Source: Nitrososphaera sp.
Lineage (GTDB): Archaea; Thermoproteota; Nitrososphaeria; Nitrososphaerales; Nitrososphaeraceae
Length of the DNA stretch: 64,000 nucleotides
Reading direction: 5' to 3'
Assembly (NCBI RefSeq): GCF_013388945.1
Contig: NZ_JACAEH010000021.1
Coordinates: 1-64,000 of the forward strand
The translations under genes were made by a program, and so were the position numbers. The notes beneath the pieces were generated by a model. That model saw nothing but the letters and a program-made list of their open reading frames with translations. It was not told the origin of the DNA and made no database searches. Every line of letters begins with the position of its first letter. Position 1 is the stretch's first letter. Below, in pieces: positions 1 through 8,856 of this stretch.

Positions 1-177
1 AGCGGCCAGAAGAGGTGCCAGATCTGCGAGATATTCATCAAGTGGGATGGCCTCTGGTGCCCGTGCTGCGGCTACAGGCTCAGGACGAAACCGAGGAACC
101 TGAAGTACAAGGCAAAGCTCCGTGCCAAGGCTGCCAAGGTGGCCCCTGCCCCGGTCCTCACGGTGCGAAAGAGATAA
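1..177 (+). CDS. Small zinc-ribbon protein, C-terminal part (5' truncated)
   Basis: The reading frame is open from base 1 and stops with TAA at 175-177, so the start lies outside the window. The 58 visible residues contain two CxxC-type pairs, CQIC and CPCCGYRLRTKPR, followed by a basic tail, which indicates a zinc ribbon. The core is nearly identical to the complete small protein at 50461-50718 (CQIC, CPCCGYRLRTKP, KYK), so the two are paralogs. No catalytic residues are visible. Nucleic-acid or protein binding is plausible for such a small basic zinc protein, but that is inference. It converges on the next gene with a 2-base gap. Confidence 0.8.
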   Translation, partial: SGQKRCQICEIFIKWDGLWCPCCGYRLRTKPRNLKYKAKLRAKAAKVAPAPVLTVRKR

Positions 178-179
178 GC

Positions 180-1010
180 CTACAAAAGGGCTTTTTTTGC
201 AGCCCGGAAAAGGCTTTTTTGCAGCTTTTCCAGCCCCTGCTGGTCCAAAGAAAGGTCGAGCGCAAGCTGGGCCAGCTTGGCGTATTTCTGGTGGAACGCG
301 CTTTTCTTTGCCGCAAGGCTTTCGCACGCCGCCCTGCCAAGGAAATAGTAGCAGTCTGCAAGCATGCTTTTTTGAAGAAGCCAGTCGGCCTTGGACCGCA
401 CCAGGGCCGAGTCGTAGTCGCCTGTCTTCAGCTCTTCCACCGCGCCGACAGACCTTGATATTGCAGGCCGGGTAGCACGCTCTATGCCTATGCACTCAAG
501 CGCCGTCTGTATGCCCTCTGACATTTTCTCAAGGTCTGCCTGCCTGACCTGCTCAAGCTCGTGGGCCGGCATAGGTCGTATTCCAGAGACGGCAAGCGCT
601 CCCCTGACAAACTGGTAGGCCCCTGCCTTGAGCCACATCGATGCAAGTAATGGCTGTTTTGCGTCCTTCATCCTCTGCTGGTACATGAGCGACGTGACCA
701 GAGCCTTTCTGCCAGAGGAGCGGAGCGCACTCGCACGTTTTTCATCAGTCGCCTCTTTCAGTATTGAAGAGAGGGAAAACGACTTGGTGTCCTTGACCAT
801 CTCGATGTCGCCAAATTCAAGTACGCCGCCGTTTACGTATATCAGCTCCACCGCATGGTCGCCTACCTGCACCACGCAGTTTTTGCCCTGCCCGAACACG
901 GCAATGTCATACTCGCAGCATGAAAACGCATACCCTCCGGCCCTACATCCTACCAGGGCCGAGGGGCCCGGCAGGCTTGCGACAAAGTCCCTCACGGGGG
1001 CAGGGATCAT
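180..1010 (-). CDS. Conserved hypothetical protein, possible nucleotidyltransferase-like N-terminus
   Basis: This is a 276-residue soluble protein with ATG start. The N-terminal segment (residues about 20-75) has GCRAGGYAFSCCEYDIAVFG followed by alternating hydrophobic strands, loosely like the acidic D-x-D strand of minimal nucleotidyltransferases. The rest is mostly alpha-helical and Lys/Arg-rich, without recognised motifs. It stands alone, divergent from the nucleotide-sugar dehydrogenase at 1095. Function is unknown; the nucleotidyltransferase idea rests only on that one motif and is weak. It is probably a lineage-specific family. Confidence 0.75.
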   Translation of the reverse strand: MIPAPVRDFVASLPGPSALVGCRAGGYAFSCCEYDIAVFGQGKNCVVQVGDHAVELIYVNGGVLEFGDIEMVKDTKSFSLSSILKEATDEKRASALRSSGRKALVTSLMYQQRMKDAKQPLLASMWLKAGAYQFVRGALAVSGIRPMPAHELEQVRQADLEKMSEGIQTALECIGIERATRPAISRSVGAVEELKTGDYDSALVRSKADWLLQKSMLADCYYFLGRAACESLAAKKSAFHQKYAKLAQLALDLSLDQQGLEKLQKSLFRAAKKALL

Positions 1011-1094
1011 GGTACAGTTGGCAGGGGCTCTGGGGCATTAAACCTGTCTGCGACAGACAAGGGTTTATAGCACAAATCACATCCTTGCACCGTC

Positions 1095-2447
1095 ATGAAA
1101 AAGGCCGGCCGGAGAAAGGGCGCAGTCGCCGAACTTGCATCCAGGATAAGGTCGGGCAAAACTAGGATAGCCGTCTACGGGCTCGGGCACGTAGGCTCGC
1201 CAATAGCCGCCGTGTGGCTCAGGTTCGGGGCCCACGTCATAGGCGTCGACAAGTCGCCCTCGGTGCTTGAAAGCGCAAGAAAGGGCAGGACGCACATCCC
1301 GGAGCCCGGCGTGGCAGAGGCTTTCTCAAAGGGCCTCAAGGAAAAGCGCTTTTTCGTTTACGACGACCCGGTAAAGGCGTCCCAAGATTCTTCGATAAAG
1401 ATGATCTGCGTTCCTGTGCTCACGACCGGCCAGTCGCTTTCTGCAGACCTTGGCGCGGTAAAGCAGGTTGCATCATCGATAGCCAAGGGGCTGAAAAAGG
1501 GCGACATCGTGGTCCTGAACCCTAGCGTCCCGCCCGGAACTTCAGAGGACGCCGTGGTCCCGGTGCTCGAAAAGGAAAGCGGGCTCAAGGCAGAGCGGGA
1601 CTTTCTCATGGTCTACAGCCCTGAGCGCATCTACGAGGGCAGGGCAATAAAGGACATCGAGGACAACTACCCTGCAATCGTGTCGGGCGCCGGCCCGGCA
1701 AGCCTGGCGGCAGGCGCCGCGCTCTTTTCGCTCGTGTTCAAAAAAGGCGTGATGACCATGAGCAGCATGAGGACCGCCGAGGCCGAGAAGCTCCTCGAGG
1801 GCGTATACAGGGACGTCAACATCGCCCTTGCAAACGAGCTTGCGCTGTTCTGCGAAAAGGCAGGCGTGGACTTTTGGGAAGCAAGGGAAGGAGCAAACTC
1901 GCAGCCGTTCTGCCACATCCACAAACCCGGCGTCGGCGTGGGGGGCGCGTGCATACCCGTCTACCCGCAGTTCATACTCCATACGGCTGACATGGTCAAG
2001 GCCGACTGCAACATCACCCGGCTTGGCAGGAACGTCAACGACTCGATGCCGGCACATTGCGTGAGGCAGGCGCTTTCGCTGTGCGCCTTGGAGCCGGCGC
2101 AGTGCAGCGTTGCAATCCTGGGGCTTGCGTTCCGGGGAGGGGTATCAGACACCCGGCTCTCGCCCACCTATGCAGTTGTTTCAGAATTGAAAAGGCTCGG
2201 CGCTAAAGAGATCCGTGTGCACGACCCGATGGTCAAAAGCGATAGCGCGCTGCCCGCAGACGTCATGCTGACGCAAGACCTTGCGAGGGCCGTGAAAGGT
2301 GCCGACCTTGTCATACTTGCAACCGACCATGCCGAGTACCGCAACCTGTCAAAGAAAGAGCTTGGCGACGCGCCGGTGTACGACGGCAGAGGAATGCTCG
2401 ATGGTTCAAAGTTCACCAGGTTTGCCTCGATAGGGCGCCGGACATAG
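1095..2447 (+). CDS. Nucleotide-sugar dehydrogenase (UDP-ManNAc/UDP-glucose dehydrogenase family)
   Basis: This 450-residue NAD-dependent enzyme is expected to oxidise a UDP-linked sugar twice to the uronic acid, feeding surface polysaccharide or glycoprotein synthesis. The N-terminal Rossmann motif is GLGHVGSP (residues 29-36). The active-site loop GVGGACIPVYP holds the catalytic-type Cys286; the usual Asp after IPV is Tyr here. The C-terminal third has the UDP-binding pattern with LGLAFRGGVSDTR near residue 345. Length is normal for the family. The substrate cannot be told from sequence; WecC-like UDP-N-acetylmannosamine dehydrogenase is the best guess. No other sugar genes lie beside it. 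Confidence 0.85.
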   Translation: MKKAGRRKGAVAELASRIRSGKTRIAVYGLGHVGSPIAAVWLRFGAHVIGVDKSPSVLESARKGRTHIPEPGVAEAFSKGLKEKRFFVYDDPVKASQDSSIKMICVPVLTTGQSLSADLGAVKQVASSIAKGLKKGDIVVLNPSVPPGTSEDAVVPVLEKESGLKAERDFLMVYSPERIYEGRAIKDIEDNYPAIVSGAGPASLAAGAALFSLVFKKGVMTMSSMRTAEAEKLLEGVYRDVNIALANELALFCEKAGVDFWEAREGANSQPFCHIHKPGVGVGGACIPVYPQFILHTADMVKADCNITRLGRNVNDSMPAHCVRQALSLCALEPAQCSVAILGLAFRGGVSDTRLSPTYAVVSELKRLGAKEIRVHDPMVKSDSALPADVMLTQDLARAVKGADLVILATDHAEYRNLSKKELGDAPVYDGRGMLDGSKFTRFASIGRRT

Positions 2448-2480
2448 GTTTAATACCGCCACGATTGCGAATTTTCCTGC

Positions 2481-3527
2481 TTGGCCCGCAAGAACCTCGA
2501 CCTCTTGCTTACAGTCGAATGGAAGGACGATTCCGTTGTAATGATAGACCAGACAAAGCTTCCAAACAAGCTTGTCTACGTAAAATGCACGGACTACAAG
2601 CAGGTCGCTGACGCGATAAAAAAGCTGGTGGTCAGGGGCGCTCCTGCAATAGGTGTGACCGCAGCATTGGGGCTTGCCCTTGCCGCGCAGCAGAGCAAGG
2701 CCAGCACCATTTCAGAGCTTCGGACCGACCTTGACGCGGCCTTCAAGGTGCTCCGTGCTACAAGGCCCACCGCGGTCAACCTCTTCTGGGCGCTGGAGCG
2801 GGTCATGGCAAAGGCAAAGAGGGCAAAGACGGTGGAAGACGCCAGAAACGCGGTCCTCTCGGAAGCAAAAAAGATGTGGGAAGAAGACATACAGGCCAAC
2901 CGGCAGATGGGCTCGTTTGGCGCAAGCCTGTTCCGGGACGGCGACGTTGTGCTCACCCACTGCAACGCCGGCTCGCTTGCTACTGTCGCATACGGCACCG
3001 CGCTTGGTGTAATCCGCGCTGCAAGGGAGCAGGGCAAGCGCCTGAGCGTCATTGCGACAGAGACAAGGCCTGTCATGCAAGGTTCAAGGCTCACTGCGTT
3101 TGAACTGCAGCACGACGGAGTAGACGTTTCGCTCATTCCAGACACTGCAGTCGGCCACATGATGGCAAGGGGCGCGATAAAGCGCATAGTCGTCGGCGCC
3201 GACAGGGTGCTGCGCACAGGCCACGTCTTTAACAAGATAGGGACTTACCAGGTGGCGACGCTTGCAAAGCGCCACAAGATCCCGTTTTATGTCGCCGCGC
3301 CGCTTTCGACGTTTGACTTTGAGAGCAGCCCCGACGAGGTCGTAATCGAGGAGCGCTCGATAGACGAGGTGGTAAAAGTGGGCAAGAAGAGGGTCGCGCC
3401 AAAGGGGGTCAGGATATTCAACCCTGCCTTTGACATGACGCCGCCGGAGCTGATAACCGGCATAATCACCGAAAAGGGCGTGCTAAAGCCGCCTTTTGAA
3501 AAGAGCCTCAAGGCAATGCTTGGCTAG
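2481..3527 (+). CDS. mtnA: S-methyl-5-thioribose-1-phosphate isomerase
   Basis: This 348-residue protein of the eIF2B-related sugar-phosphate isomerase family converts methylthioribose-1-phosphate to methylthioribulose-1-phosphate in methionine salvage. The N-terminus (LTVEWKDDSVVMIDQTKLP) and VVRGAPAIGVTAALGLALAA are typical of MtnA. Catalytic-type residues are Cys161 in THCNAGSLATVAYGTALG and Asp241 in GADRV. The start is TTG at 2481; a TATA-like GTTTAATACC lies about 27 bases upstream, consistent with a leaderless transcript. Ribose-1,5-bisphosphate isomerase is a homologous alternative, but the N-terminal domain favours MtnA. Confidence 0.88.
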   Translation: MARKNLDLLLTVEWKDDSVVMIDQTKLPNKLVYVKCTDYKQVADAIKKLVVRGAPAIGVTAALGLALAAQQSKASTISELRTDLDAAFKVLRATRPTAVNLFWALERVMAKAKRAKTVEDARNAVLSEAKKMWEEDIQANRQMGSFGASLFRDGDVVLTHCNAGSLATVAYGTALGVIRAAREQGKRLSVIATETRPVMQGSRLTAFELQHDGVDVSLIPDTAVGHMMARGAIKRIVVGADRVLRTGHVFNKIGTYQVATLAKRHKIPFYVAAPLSTFDFESSPDEVVIEERSIDEVVKVGKKRVAPKGVRIFNPAFDMTPPELITGIITEKGVLKPPFEKSLKAMLG

Positions 3528-3567
3528 ACAAAGTATTTATCGTGTTGTGGGCAACTTTACCACGCCG

Positions 3568-4170
3568 ATGCCAGCCGCACAGCAGGTCACAGAAGATCAG
3601 GTTTACACAGCGCTACGCAAGTGCATGGATCCCGAGATCCCGGTAAACGTCGTGGACCTTGGGCTCATCTACGGGGTCAAAGTCGCGCAGGGCAAGGACG
3701 TTGACATCAAGATGACCATGACCACCCGCGGCTGCCCGCTCCATGACACGCTTGTCAGTGACGTCAAGCGCTACGTGGGAAAAGTGCCCGGAATAGGCAG
3801 CATCAACGTCGAGATAGTGTGGGATCCGCCCTGGAGCCTCGAAAAGATGAACCCTGCTGTCCGCGAGCAGCTTGGATTTGGCAAGCCCAAGCTCCGCTTC
3901 CAGATAGACTATGAAAAGTCGATGCCGCTCAAGCAGGGTAGGTTCATCAAGCAGGAGGACGGCTCGATGATCCTGGCAAACGAGAAGGAGCAGGGGTTCA
4001 TGGTAAACGAGGCGATAGTGGATTTCTGGAAGAGCTGCGACGGCACGAAAACGATAACGCAGTTGACCGACCAGTTCTCCGCAAAGCTTGGGATGCCCAG
4101 GCAGCAGGTGGAGCAGGAAGTCGTCCAGCTTGTACAGCAGTTGCTAGAGTCAGAGCTTTTGAAGGCCTAA
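3568..4170 (+). CDS. MIP18/SufT-like (DUF59) protein fused to a PqqD-like domain
   Basis: This is a 200-residue protein. Residues 10-105 form a DUF59/MIP18 domain with DPEIPVN (21-27) and the conserved Cys56 in TTRGCPLHD; such proteins help assemble or deliver Fe-S clusters. Residues about 125-200 (DGSMILANEKEQGFMVNEAI, then WKSCDGTKTI and a terminal amphipathic helix) resemble PqqD-type peptide-chaperone domains. ATG 3568 is preceded at about -27 by AAGTATTTATCG, so a leaderless start is likely; an upstream in-frame ATG at 3496 overlaps the mtnA end. It is followed with 1-base overlap (TAATG) by a methyltransferase, suggesting one operon. Confidence 0.8.
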   Translation: MPAAQQVTEDQVYTALRKCMDPEIPVNVVDLGLIYGVKVAQGKDVDIKMTMTTRGCPLHDTLVSDVKRYVGKVPGIGSINVEIVWDPPWSLEKMNPAVREQLGFGKPKLRFQIDYEKSMPLKQGRFIKQEDGSMILANEKEQGFMVNEAIVDFWKSCDGTKTITQLTDQFSAKLGMPRQQVEQEVVQLVQQLLESELLKA

Positions 4171-4739
4171 TGTCAGAACCGTCCATAGTCCCGCCGCACA
4201 CAAGGACAATAGTCGAGCTTGGAATGGGCGACGGGCGCGTCCTTGAGGCGCTAGCGCAGGGCGATCCGCAGACAGTCTACATCGGAATAGAGCTTGACAG
4301 GGAACAGTGCGACCGCGCAAGGGAGCGTATACGCCTGCAGAACGCGTTTGTGATGCAGGGCTCGTTTGAAGAATTAGTCCCGCGCTTTCCAGACGAGTCT
4401 ATCGACGGCTTTATCGCAATCCTTCCAGACCCGTCGTTTATCGACCAGAAAAAGGAGGAGCAGTGGCGCCCATTTTACAAGACCATGCAAGCCAAATTGA
4501 AAAGGCCGGGGGCGTTTCGGATCGTCACTGAAATTACAGACGAGCTCTTGCAGCCTGTGGGCCAGGACGCGTTTGACCTCTGGAGCGTGTGGCTTGCAGA
4601 GACGTTCCGCTCGCTCGGGTTCAAGGTGGCGGACATGAGGGAAGGCTCGCCGGCAGAATACTCCTCGCGCTGCCTGGACCAATTCAGGGGCGACCCCGAG
4701 CGCATACGCATGGTGACAATCGACCTTGTCAAGTCCTGA
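4170..4739 (+). CDS. SAM-dependent methyltransferase
   Basis: This 189-residue class I methyltransferase has the SAM-binding loop ELGMGDGRVLEAL (residues 16-28) and the acidic second strand YIGIELD. The central part (DGFIAILPDPSFIDQKKEEQ) is reminiscent of TrmB-type tRNA guanine-N7 methyltransferases, but the family signature is incomplete, so the substrate is unknown. The start overlaps the stop of the DUF59-PqqD gene by one base, implying translational coupling and possibly a shared substrate. It converges with the zinc protein at 4729 with an 11-base overlap. Confidence 0.8.
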   Translation: MSEPSIVPPHTRTIVELGMGDGRVLEALAQGDPQTVYIGIELDREQCDRARERIRLQNAFVMQGSFEELVPRFPDESIDGFIAILPDPSFIDQKKEEQWRPFYKTMQAKLKRPGAFRIVTEITDELLQPVGQDAFDLWSVWLAETFRSLGFKVADMREGSPAEYSSRCLDQFRGDPERIRMVTIDLVKS

Positions 4740-5112
4740 CCCTGTGTTTGAGCATTGCATGGTCGTCCATGCACTGCCTTGAGCAGAACTCTGACTCGCA
4801 CTTGCCGTCCGCGCAGGGCACCGGCTCGTGGCCGAACCTTTTGTTGCAGTAGGTGCACCTTGCCTCCAGGCCGGGGTAGTTGCGGTTCATGTAGGGGCCG
4901 CAGTTGCGCTTTTCCCGAAACCAGAGCACCTCCAGGTTCATCCGCTCAGCGTGCGTGAGGACGGCGTCGTAGGCCTCGTAGTAGCCGGCCGCGTAAAACT
5001 CCCTGACAAAAGTCGAGCCCTCGGGGCTCTTTGACGACGACGGGTTCCGGAATGCGACGAGCCACTTTTCAGCAGGCAGGTCGTCCTCCTTTGCTTCCCT
5101 CTTGCGCGTCAT
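4729..5112 (-). CDS. Small zinc-binding hypothetical protein
   Basis: This 127-residue protein carries a C-terminal cysteine/histidine cluster: CTYCNKRFGH, then CADGKCESEFCSRQCMDDH. This could bind one or two zinc ions, somewhat like MYND or AN1-type fingers. The N-terminal half is a mixed domain without known motif. Its ATG overlaps the stop of glyS (ATGA), so the two are cotranscribed and probably translationally coupled. Function is unknown; the link to tRNA charging or translation is contextual inference only. Confidence 0.8.
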   Translation of the reverse strand: MTRKREAKEDDLPAEKWLVAFRNPSSSKSPEGSTFVREFYAAGYYEAYDAVLTHAERMNLEVLWFREKRNCGPYMNRNYPGLEARCTYCNKRFGHEPVPCADGKCESEFCSRQCMDDHAMLKHRVRT

Positions 5113-6587
5113 TTTATTAAAAGTGAGTCGCGCAGAAACTGCGCAAGGTCGGGCACCTTGACGCGCACCTGCTGCATCGAGTCGCGGTAGCGCACGGTCA
5201 CCGTGTCGTCCTGCATGGTGGTCTGGTCCACAGTAATTGCAAAGGGCGCGCCAGCTTCCTCGAGCCGCCTGTAGCGCCTGCCTATCGAGCCCGACTCGTC
5301 GTAGAACGTGTCAAAGTCGCGCTTCAGGTCAGAATGTATCCTGCGCGCCTTTTCACCAAGGCCGTCCTTTGTCATAAGTGGCAGTATTCCTACAAGCACC
5401 GGCGCAAGGTACGGCTTGAGCTTCAGCACCGCCCTTGTCTCGTCCTTTGCCTGCTCTTCGTAGTACGAGTGTTCAAGGATTGTGTAGAGGCTCCTGTCAA
5501 TCCCCATCGACAGCTCGAAAACATGCGGCAGGACCTTCTGCTGGTCTGCAGGGTCGACGACTTCGAGCTTTTCCTTGCTCGTTTCTGCGTGCCCCTTCAG
5601 GTCATAGTCAGAGCGGTAGTTGCATGCCACAAGCTCAAGCCAGCCGGTGCTAGTCTCGACTTCAAAGTCAAACGCAACTGAAGCGTAGAACGCCTTCTCC
5701 TCGTCGGAGAGCCTGCGGAACCTGCTCCTTGACACGTCGATGCCTGTCTTTTCGTAAAATTCCGTTAGCAGCGCAAGGTAGTATGCGACCAGCCTGTTTG
5801 GTATGAGCCCCTTTTCCACGGCCTCGCCGGCGCTCACTGCAATTACCGCGCCGTCGCCGTCTTTGAACAATCTAAGCGTCGTGTTTTTCACCTCGTCAAA
5901 CCTCGGCACGTCGTCCAGGCGCTTTGGGTTGCAGAACACCTCAATCTCTGCCTGGTAGAACTCGCGCAGCCTCAGAAGCGACTGCCTCGGTGCTATCTCG
6001 TTCCGGAACGACTTGCCTATCTGCGCTATGCCAAGGGGAAGCCTGCCGCGCATCGTCTTGAACACCCTTGAAAAATCGACAAATATGGACTGGCACGTCT
6101 CGGGGCGCAGGTACGCCTCCTCGCCTGCAGGACCGATTCCTACGCGGAACATCATGTTGAACCTGCTGACTGGCCCGAAATCTCCCTTGCAGTTTGGGCA
6201 CTTCAGGCCGTTGTTCTTCAACAGTGAATCGATTTCTTCGTTTGAGAGCCTCTCCGGCACACGCTGGCCTGTCTTTTCCTCTATGAACCTGTCTGCGCGA
6301 AAGATAGAGTTGCACTTGGTGCACTTGACTATCGGGTCGGTAAAGTTGCCGATGTGGCCCGACGCAACAAAGACGCTCTTGCTCATTATCTGGCACCCGT
6401 CCACTTCCATCATGCCGTCCCGGCGTACAAGCTCACGTCTCCAGAGGTCGATGAACTTGTTCTTTATCGAAACGCCCGTGGGCCCGTACTCCCAGAACCC
6501 TGCAGGCGCGTCGGCGTAAATCTCGCAACTTGGAAAGTAGAATCCCCGCTCAAGGGCCAGCTTCATCACCTTGTCATAGTTTGACAT
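5109..6587 (-). CDS. glyS: Glycyl-tRNA synthetase (class II, archaeal/eukaryal type)
   Basis: This 492-residue alpha2-type GlyRS charges tRNA-Gly. Residues 20-45 (SCEIYADAPAGFWEYGPTG) and the ERP-like RPETCQSIFVDF (161-172) are family signatures. Motif 2 is SFRNEIAPRQSLLRLREF (193-210), and motif 3 lies near the end of the catalytic domain (SMGIDRSLYTIL). An insertion carries two Cys pairs (C89/C92 and C130/C133) that likely bind zinc. The C-terminal anticodon-binding domain starts around residue 390. Start is ATG. The downstream zinc protein overlaps its stop codon. Confidence 0.97.
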   Translation of the reverse strand: MSNYDKVMKLALERGFYFPSCEIYADAPAGFWEYGPTGVSIKNKFIDLWRRELVRRDGMMEVDGCQIMSKSVFVASGHIGNFTDPIVKCTKCNSIFRADRFIEEKTGQRVPERLSNEEIDSLLKNNGLKCPNCKGDFGPVSRFNMMFRVGIGPAGEEAYLRPETCQSIFVDFSRVFKTMRGRLPLGIAQIGKSFRNEIAPRQSLLRLREFYQAEIEVFCNPKRLDDVPRFDEVKNTTLRLFKDGDGAVIAVSAGEAVEKGLIPNRLVAYYLALLTEFYEKTGIDVSRSRFRRLSDEEKAFYASVAFDFEVETSTGWLELVACNYRSDYDLKGHAETSKEKLEVVDPADQQKVLPHVFELSMGIDRSLYTILEHSYYEEQAKDETRAVLKLKPYLAPVLVGILPLMTKDGLGEKARRIHSDLKRDFDTFYDESGSIGRRYRRLEEAGAPFAITVDQTTMQDDTVTVRYRDSMQQVRVKVPDLAQFLRDSLLIK

Positions 6588-6624
6588 TTAACACAAGCAG
6601 GGTGCCCTGACGTGCTTTTTATTG

Positions 6625-7032
6625 TTACTTTGGGCCTATCTGCTGCATGAGAGACAGCATGTCTGCGACGTCCCAGCGCTCCACGCACCTGTCGCCTACA
6701 AAGCGCAGGATTGTCATGCCCGTTACCTCCACACGCCTCCCCGTCGCCGGCACGCCCATGAACTCGCCTCTGTGCGTCGCCCTGAATGTGTACATCGTCG
6801 CTACCCTGTCGCCCTGCGTCACCACATTGCTCAGCTCAAGCCTGCAGTCGGGAAACGCCTTCCACAGTCCTGCGTAGAACGCCTTCAATCCTTCAATCCC
6901 CGGCGGCAGGCCTGCAGGAAAGCCGTGCAAGACGACATTCTGGTCGTACAGCCCAAAGTACCCTGTCCTGTCTGCAGGGTTGTTGAACGCGTCTATTGCG
7001 CGCTTGACCGCCGGCCCGAATTGCGACGACAT
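6625..7032 (-). CDS. SnoaL-like ester cyclase / NTF2-fold protein
   Basis: This protein of about 135 residues has an alpha+beta-barrel NTF2-like fold. Landmarks are the N-terminal helix with AIDAFNNPADRTGYFGLYD, LHGFPAGLPPGIEGLKAFY, AFPDCRLELSNVVTQGDRVA and the closing strand RCVERWDVADMLSLMQQIG. These match the ester-cyclase (SnoaL/DUF1486) group, which binds small hydrophobic molecules. I chose the ATG at 7032 (MSSQFGP); an upstream ATG at 7062 would add ten residues. It is divergent from the aminotransferase at 7093. The substrate is unknown. Confidence 0.8.
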   Translation of the reverse strand: MSSQFGPAVKRAIDAFNNPADRTGYFGLYDQNVVLHGFPAGLPPGIEGLKAFYAGLWKAFPDCRLELSNVVTQGDRVATMYTFRATHRGEFMGVPATGRRVEVTGMTILRFVGDRCVERWDVADMLSLMQQIGPK

Positions 7033-7092
7033 GATGAGTTGGTAAAGAGTGGCGTGATACATAACAATTTATCTCGGTAGGGCTGCCAAGCT

Positions 7093-8277
7093 TTGCAGTT
7101 GAAAGTCTCTGACAGGACGCATGGCGTCGAGTACGCCATCCGCGATATCACCGCATACGCCAACAAGTACAGGGCGCAGGGCAAGGAGATAATCTACCTC
7201 AACATAGGCGACCCTGTCAAGTTCGACTTCAAGACGCCGGACCACATCAAAAAGGCGCTCATCGACGCGGTGAACCGCGACGAGAACTATTACGCCGACT
7301 CTGAGGGCCTGCCAGAGCTGCGCAAGGCGATAGTGGAAAAAGAATCTGCAAAGGGGCTTTCGATAACAGAGGACGACGTGCTGGTCACAAACGGCGTGTC
7401 GGAGGGCCTTGACATGACGCTTGCGTCCATAGTCGACCCGCACAGCGAGGTGCTGATGCCCGGGCCGTACTATCCTCCGTATGCGTCTTACGCCAAGTTT
7501 TACGGTGGAAAACCTGTCGAGTTCCGCCTGCACGAGGACGGCAGGCCGGACCTTGAAGACCTGCGCAAAAAGATAACGCCCCGCTCAAGGGCTCTTTGCA
7601 TCATCAGCCCGAACAATCCGACAGGCGAGGTGTTTGACAGAAAGAGCCTGCAGCAGCTGATAGACATCGCGACTGAGCACGACCTCTACGTCATCTGCGA
7701 CGAGATCTACGACAAGATAACGTTTGACTCGCAGTTCACCGGCATCGGCAAGGTTGCAAAAGACGCGCCCGTTGTCCTGCTAAACGGCTTTTCAAAGGCC
7801 TACCTGATGACAGGCTGGCGCTGCGGCTACATCTGCATGAACAGCCAGTCGCGCAAGCTGGACCAGTTCAGAGAGGACGTGCCCAAGCTTGCACGGGTCA
7901 GGATAGCCTCGAACCTGCCTGTGCAACACGCGGCAGTCCAGGCGCTCAGGGGCCCGCAGGACCACATTCCTGTCATGGTCGAAAAGCTGCGCAAGCGGCG
8001 CGATTACGTTCTAAAGCGCCTGGCGGGCATGGGCATACAGTGCAGGCTTCCCCGCGGCGCGTTCTATGCGTTTCCAAAGATAGACGTCAAGGGAAGGTGG
8101 AAGGACGACCAGCACTTTGTCATCGATCTTTTGAACAGCACCGGCGTTCTGACCGTGCACGGCTCGGGCTTTGGCTCGGCGTACGGCTCGGGCCACTTCC
8201 GCATAGTCTACCTTGCGCCCGAAGACATACTTGAAAAGGCGATGGATAAACTGGAAAGTTTCCTGCACAAATCCTAG
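7093..8277 (+). CDS. Pyridoxal-phosphate aminotransferase, class I (AspC/AlaT-like)
   Basis: This 394-residue fold-type I aminotransferase has SPNNPTGEVFD (substrate/PLP pocket), YVICDEIYD (PLP-pyridine Asp) and the Schiff-base lysine in LLNGFSKAYLMTGWRCGY. FRIVYLAPED near the C-terminus carries the carboxylate-binding Arg. It probably transfers an amino group among alanine, aspartate or glutamate; alanine is suggested by resemblance to archaeal AlaT but is not certain. The start is TTG at 7093 with CAATTTATC about 25 bases upstream. It faces the next gene with a 4-base convergent overlap. Confidence 0.88.
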   Translation: MQLKVSDRTHGVEYAIRDITAYANKYRAQGKEIIYLNIGDPVKFDFKTPDHIKKALIDAVNRDENYYADSEGLPELRKAIVEKESAKGLSITEDDVLVTNGVSEGLDMTLASIVDPHSEVLMPGPYYPPYASYAKFYGGKPVEFRLHEDGRPDLEDLRKKITPRSRALCIISPNNPTGEVFDRKSLQQLIDIATEHDLYVICDEIYDKITFDSQFTGIGKVAKDAPVVLLNGFSKAYLMTGWRCGYICMNSQSRKLDQFREDVPKLARVRIASNLPVQHAAVQALRGPQDHIPVMVEKLRKRRDYVLKRLAGMGIQCRLPRGAFYAFPKIDVKGRWKDDQHFVIDLLNSTGVLTVHGSGFGSAYGSGHFRIVYLAPEDILEKAMDKLESFLHKS

Positions 8278-8672
8278 TTGGGGATAACGCCCTCGCCCAT
8301 GAACAGCTTTTTCGCCTCGTCGACAGGCAGGTCGGCGCTTGGCAGGATGATGTCAGACCTCACTATCTCACCCCGCTCGACTGGCTTGCCGCGCTTTGCC
8401 GCAACGTGGATGAGCTCTGCAAGCATCTCCCTGAACTTGCCGTCATCTGCCTTTTCGCTTGCCACAAGCTCGACAAGCGAGTCGTCAATCGCGTTGAGCT
8501 TTTTGACAGTCGCCGCGTCGACGTAGAACTGGCCCTGGCCCATAATCCGGACCACTTTTTTCACGCCAGCCGAAGGCCTTGCCTTGTGGACCCGCAAGAC
8601 GCTGCGGGCTTTTTTTGCGGTTTTCGTCTTGCCTGCCGCCCTGGCCTTTGCCTTTGCGTGCTTTTTCTTCAT
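8274..8672 (-). CDS. PspA-associated (PspAA) domain protein
   Basis: After a Lys/Ala-rich basic N-terminal tail (about 35 residues), the protein has VVRIMGQGQFYVDAATVKKL, then a helical middle and SDIILPSADLPVDEAKKLF. This is the pattern of the PspAA domain found beside PspA/Vipp1 membrane-stress proteins. I chose ATG 8672 because GGAG lies about 14 bases before it; a TTG at 8711 is possible. No PspA gene lies in this window, so it is an orphan here. The basic tail may contact nucleic acid or membrane (inference). Confidence 0.75.
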   Translation of the reverse strand: MKKKHAKAKARAAGKTKTAKKARSVLRVHKARPSAGVKKVVRIMGQGQFYVDAATVKKLNAIDDSLVELVASEKADDGKFREMLAELIHVAAKRGKPVERGEIVRSDIILPSADLPVDEAKKLFMGEGVIPN

Positions 8673-8856
8673 TATCCGGATTTTTTCTCCAGCAAGTACT
8701 GCATCATGCAATCCCTGACTTTAACTTTGCTAATTCCTTCTCAAAACTGCCTGAAATTGCGAAATTCTTTTATTGAAGTGGGATTTCTCGATTTTTTGAG
8801 AGGAAACATGCAGAATATTGAGGTAATGCCTTTCGACAATCGACTTATTTCATGAA

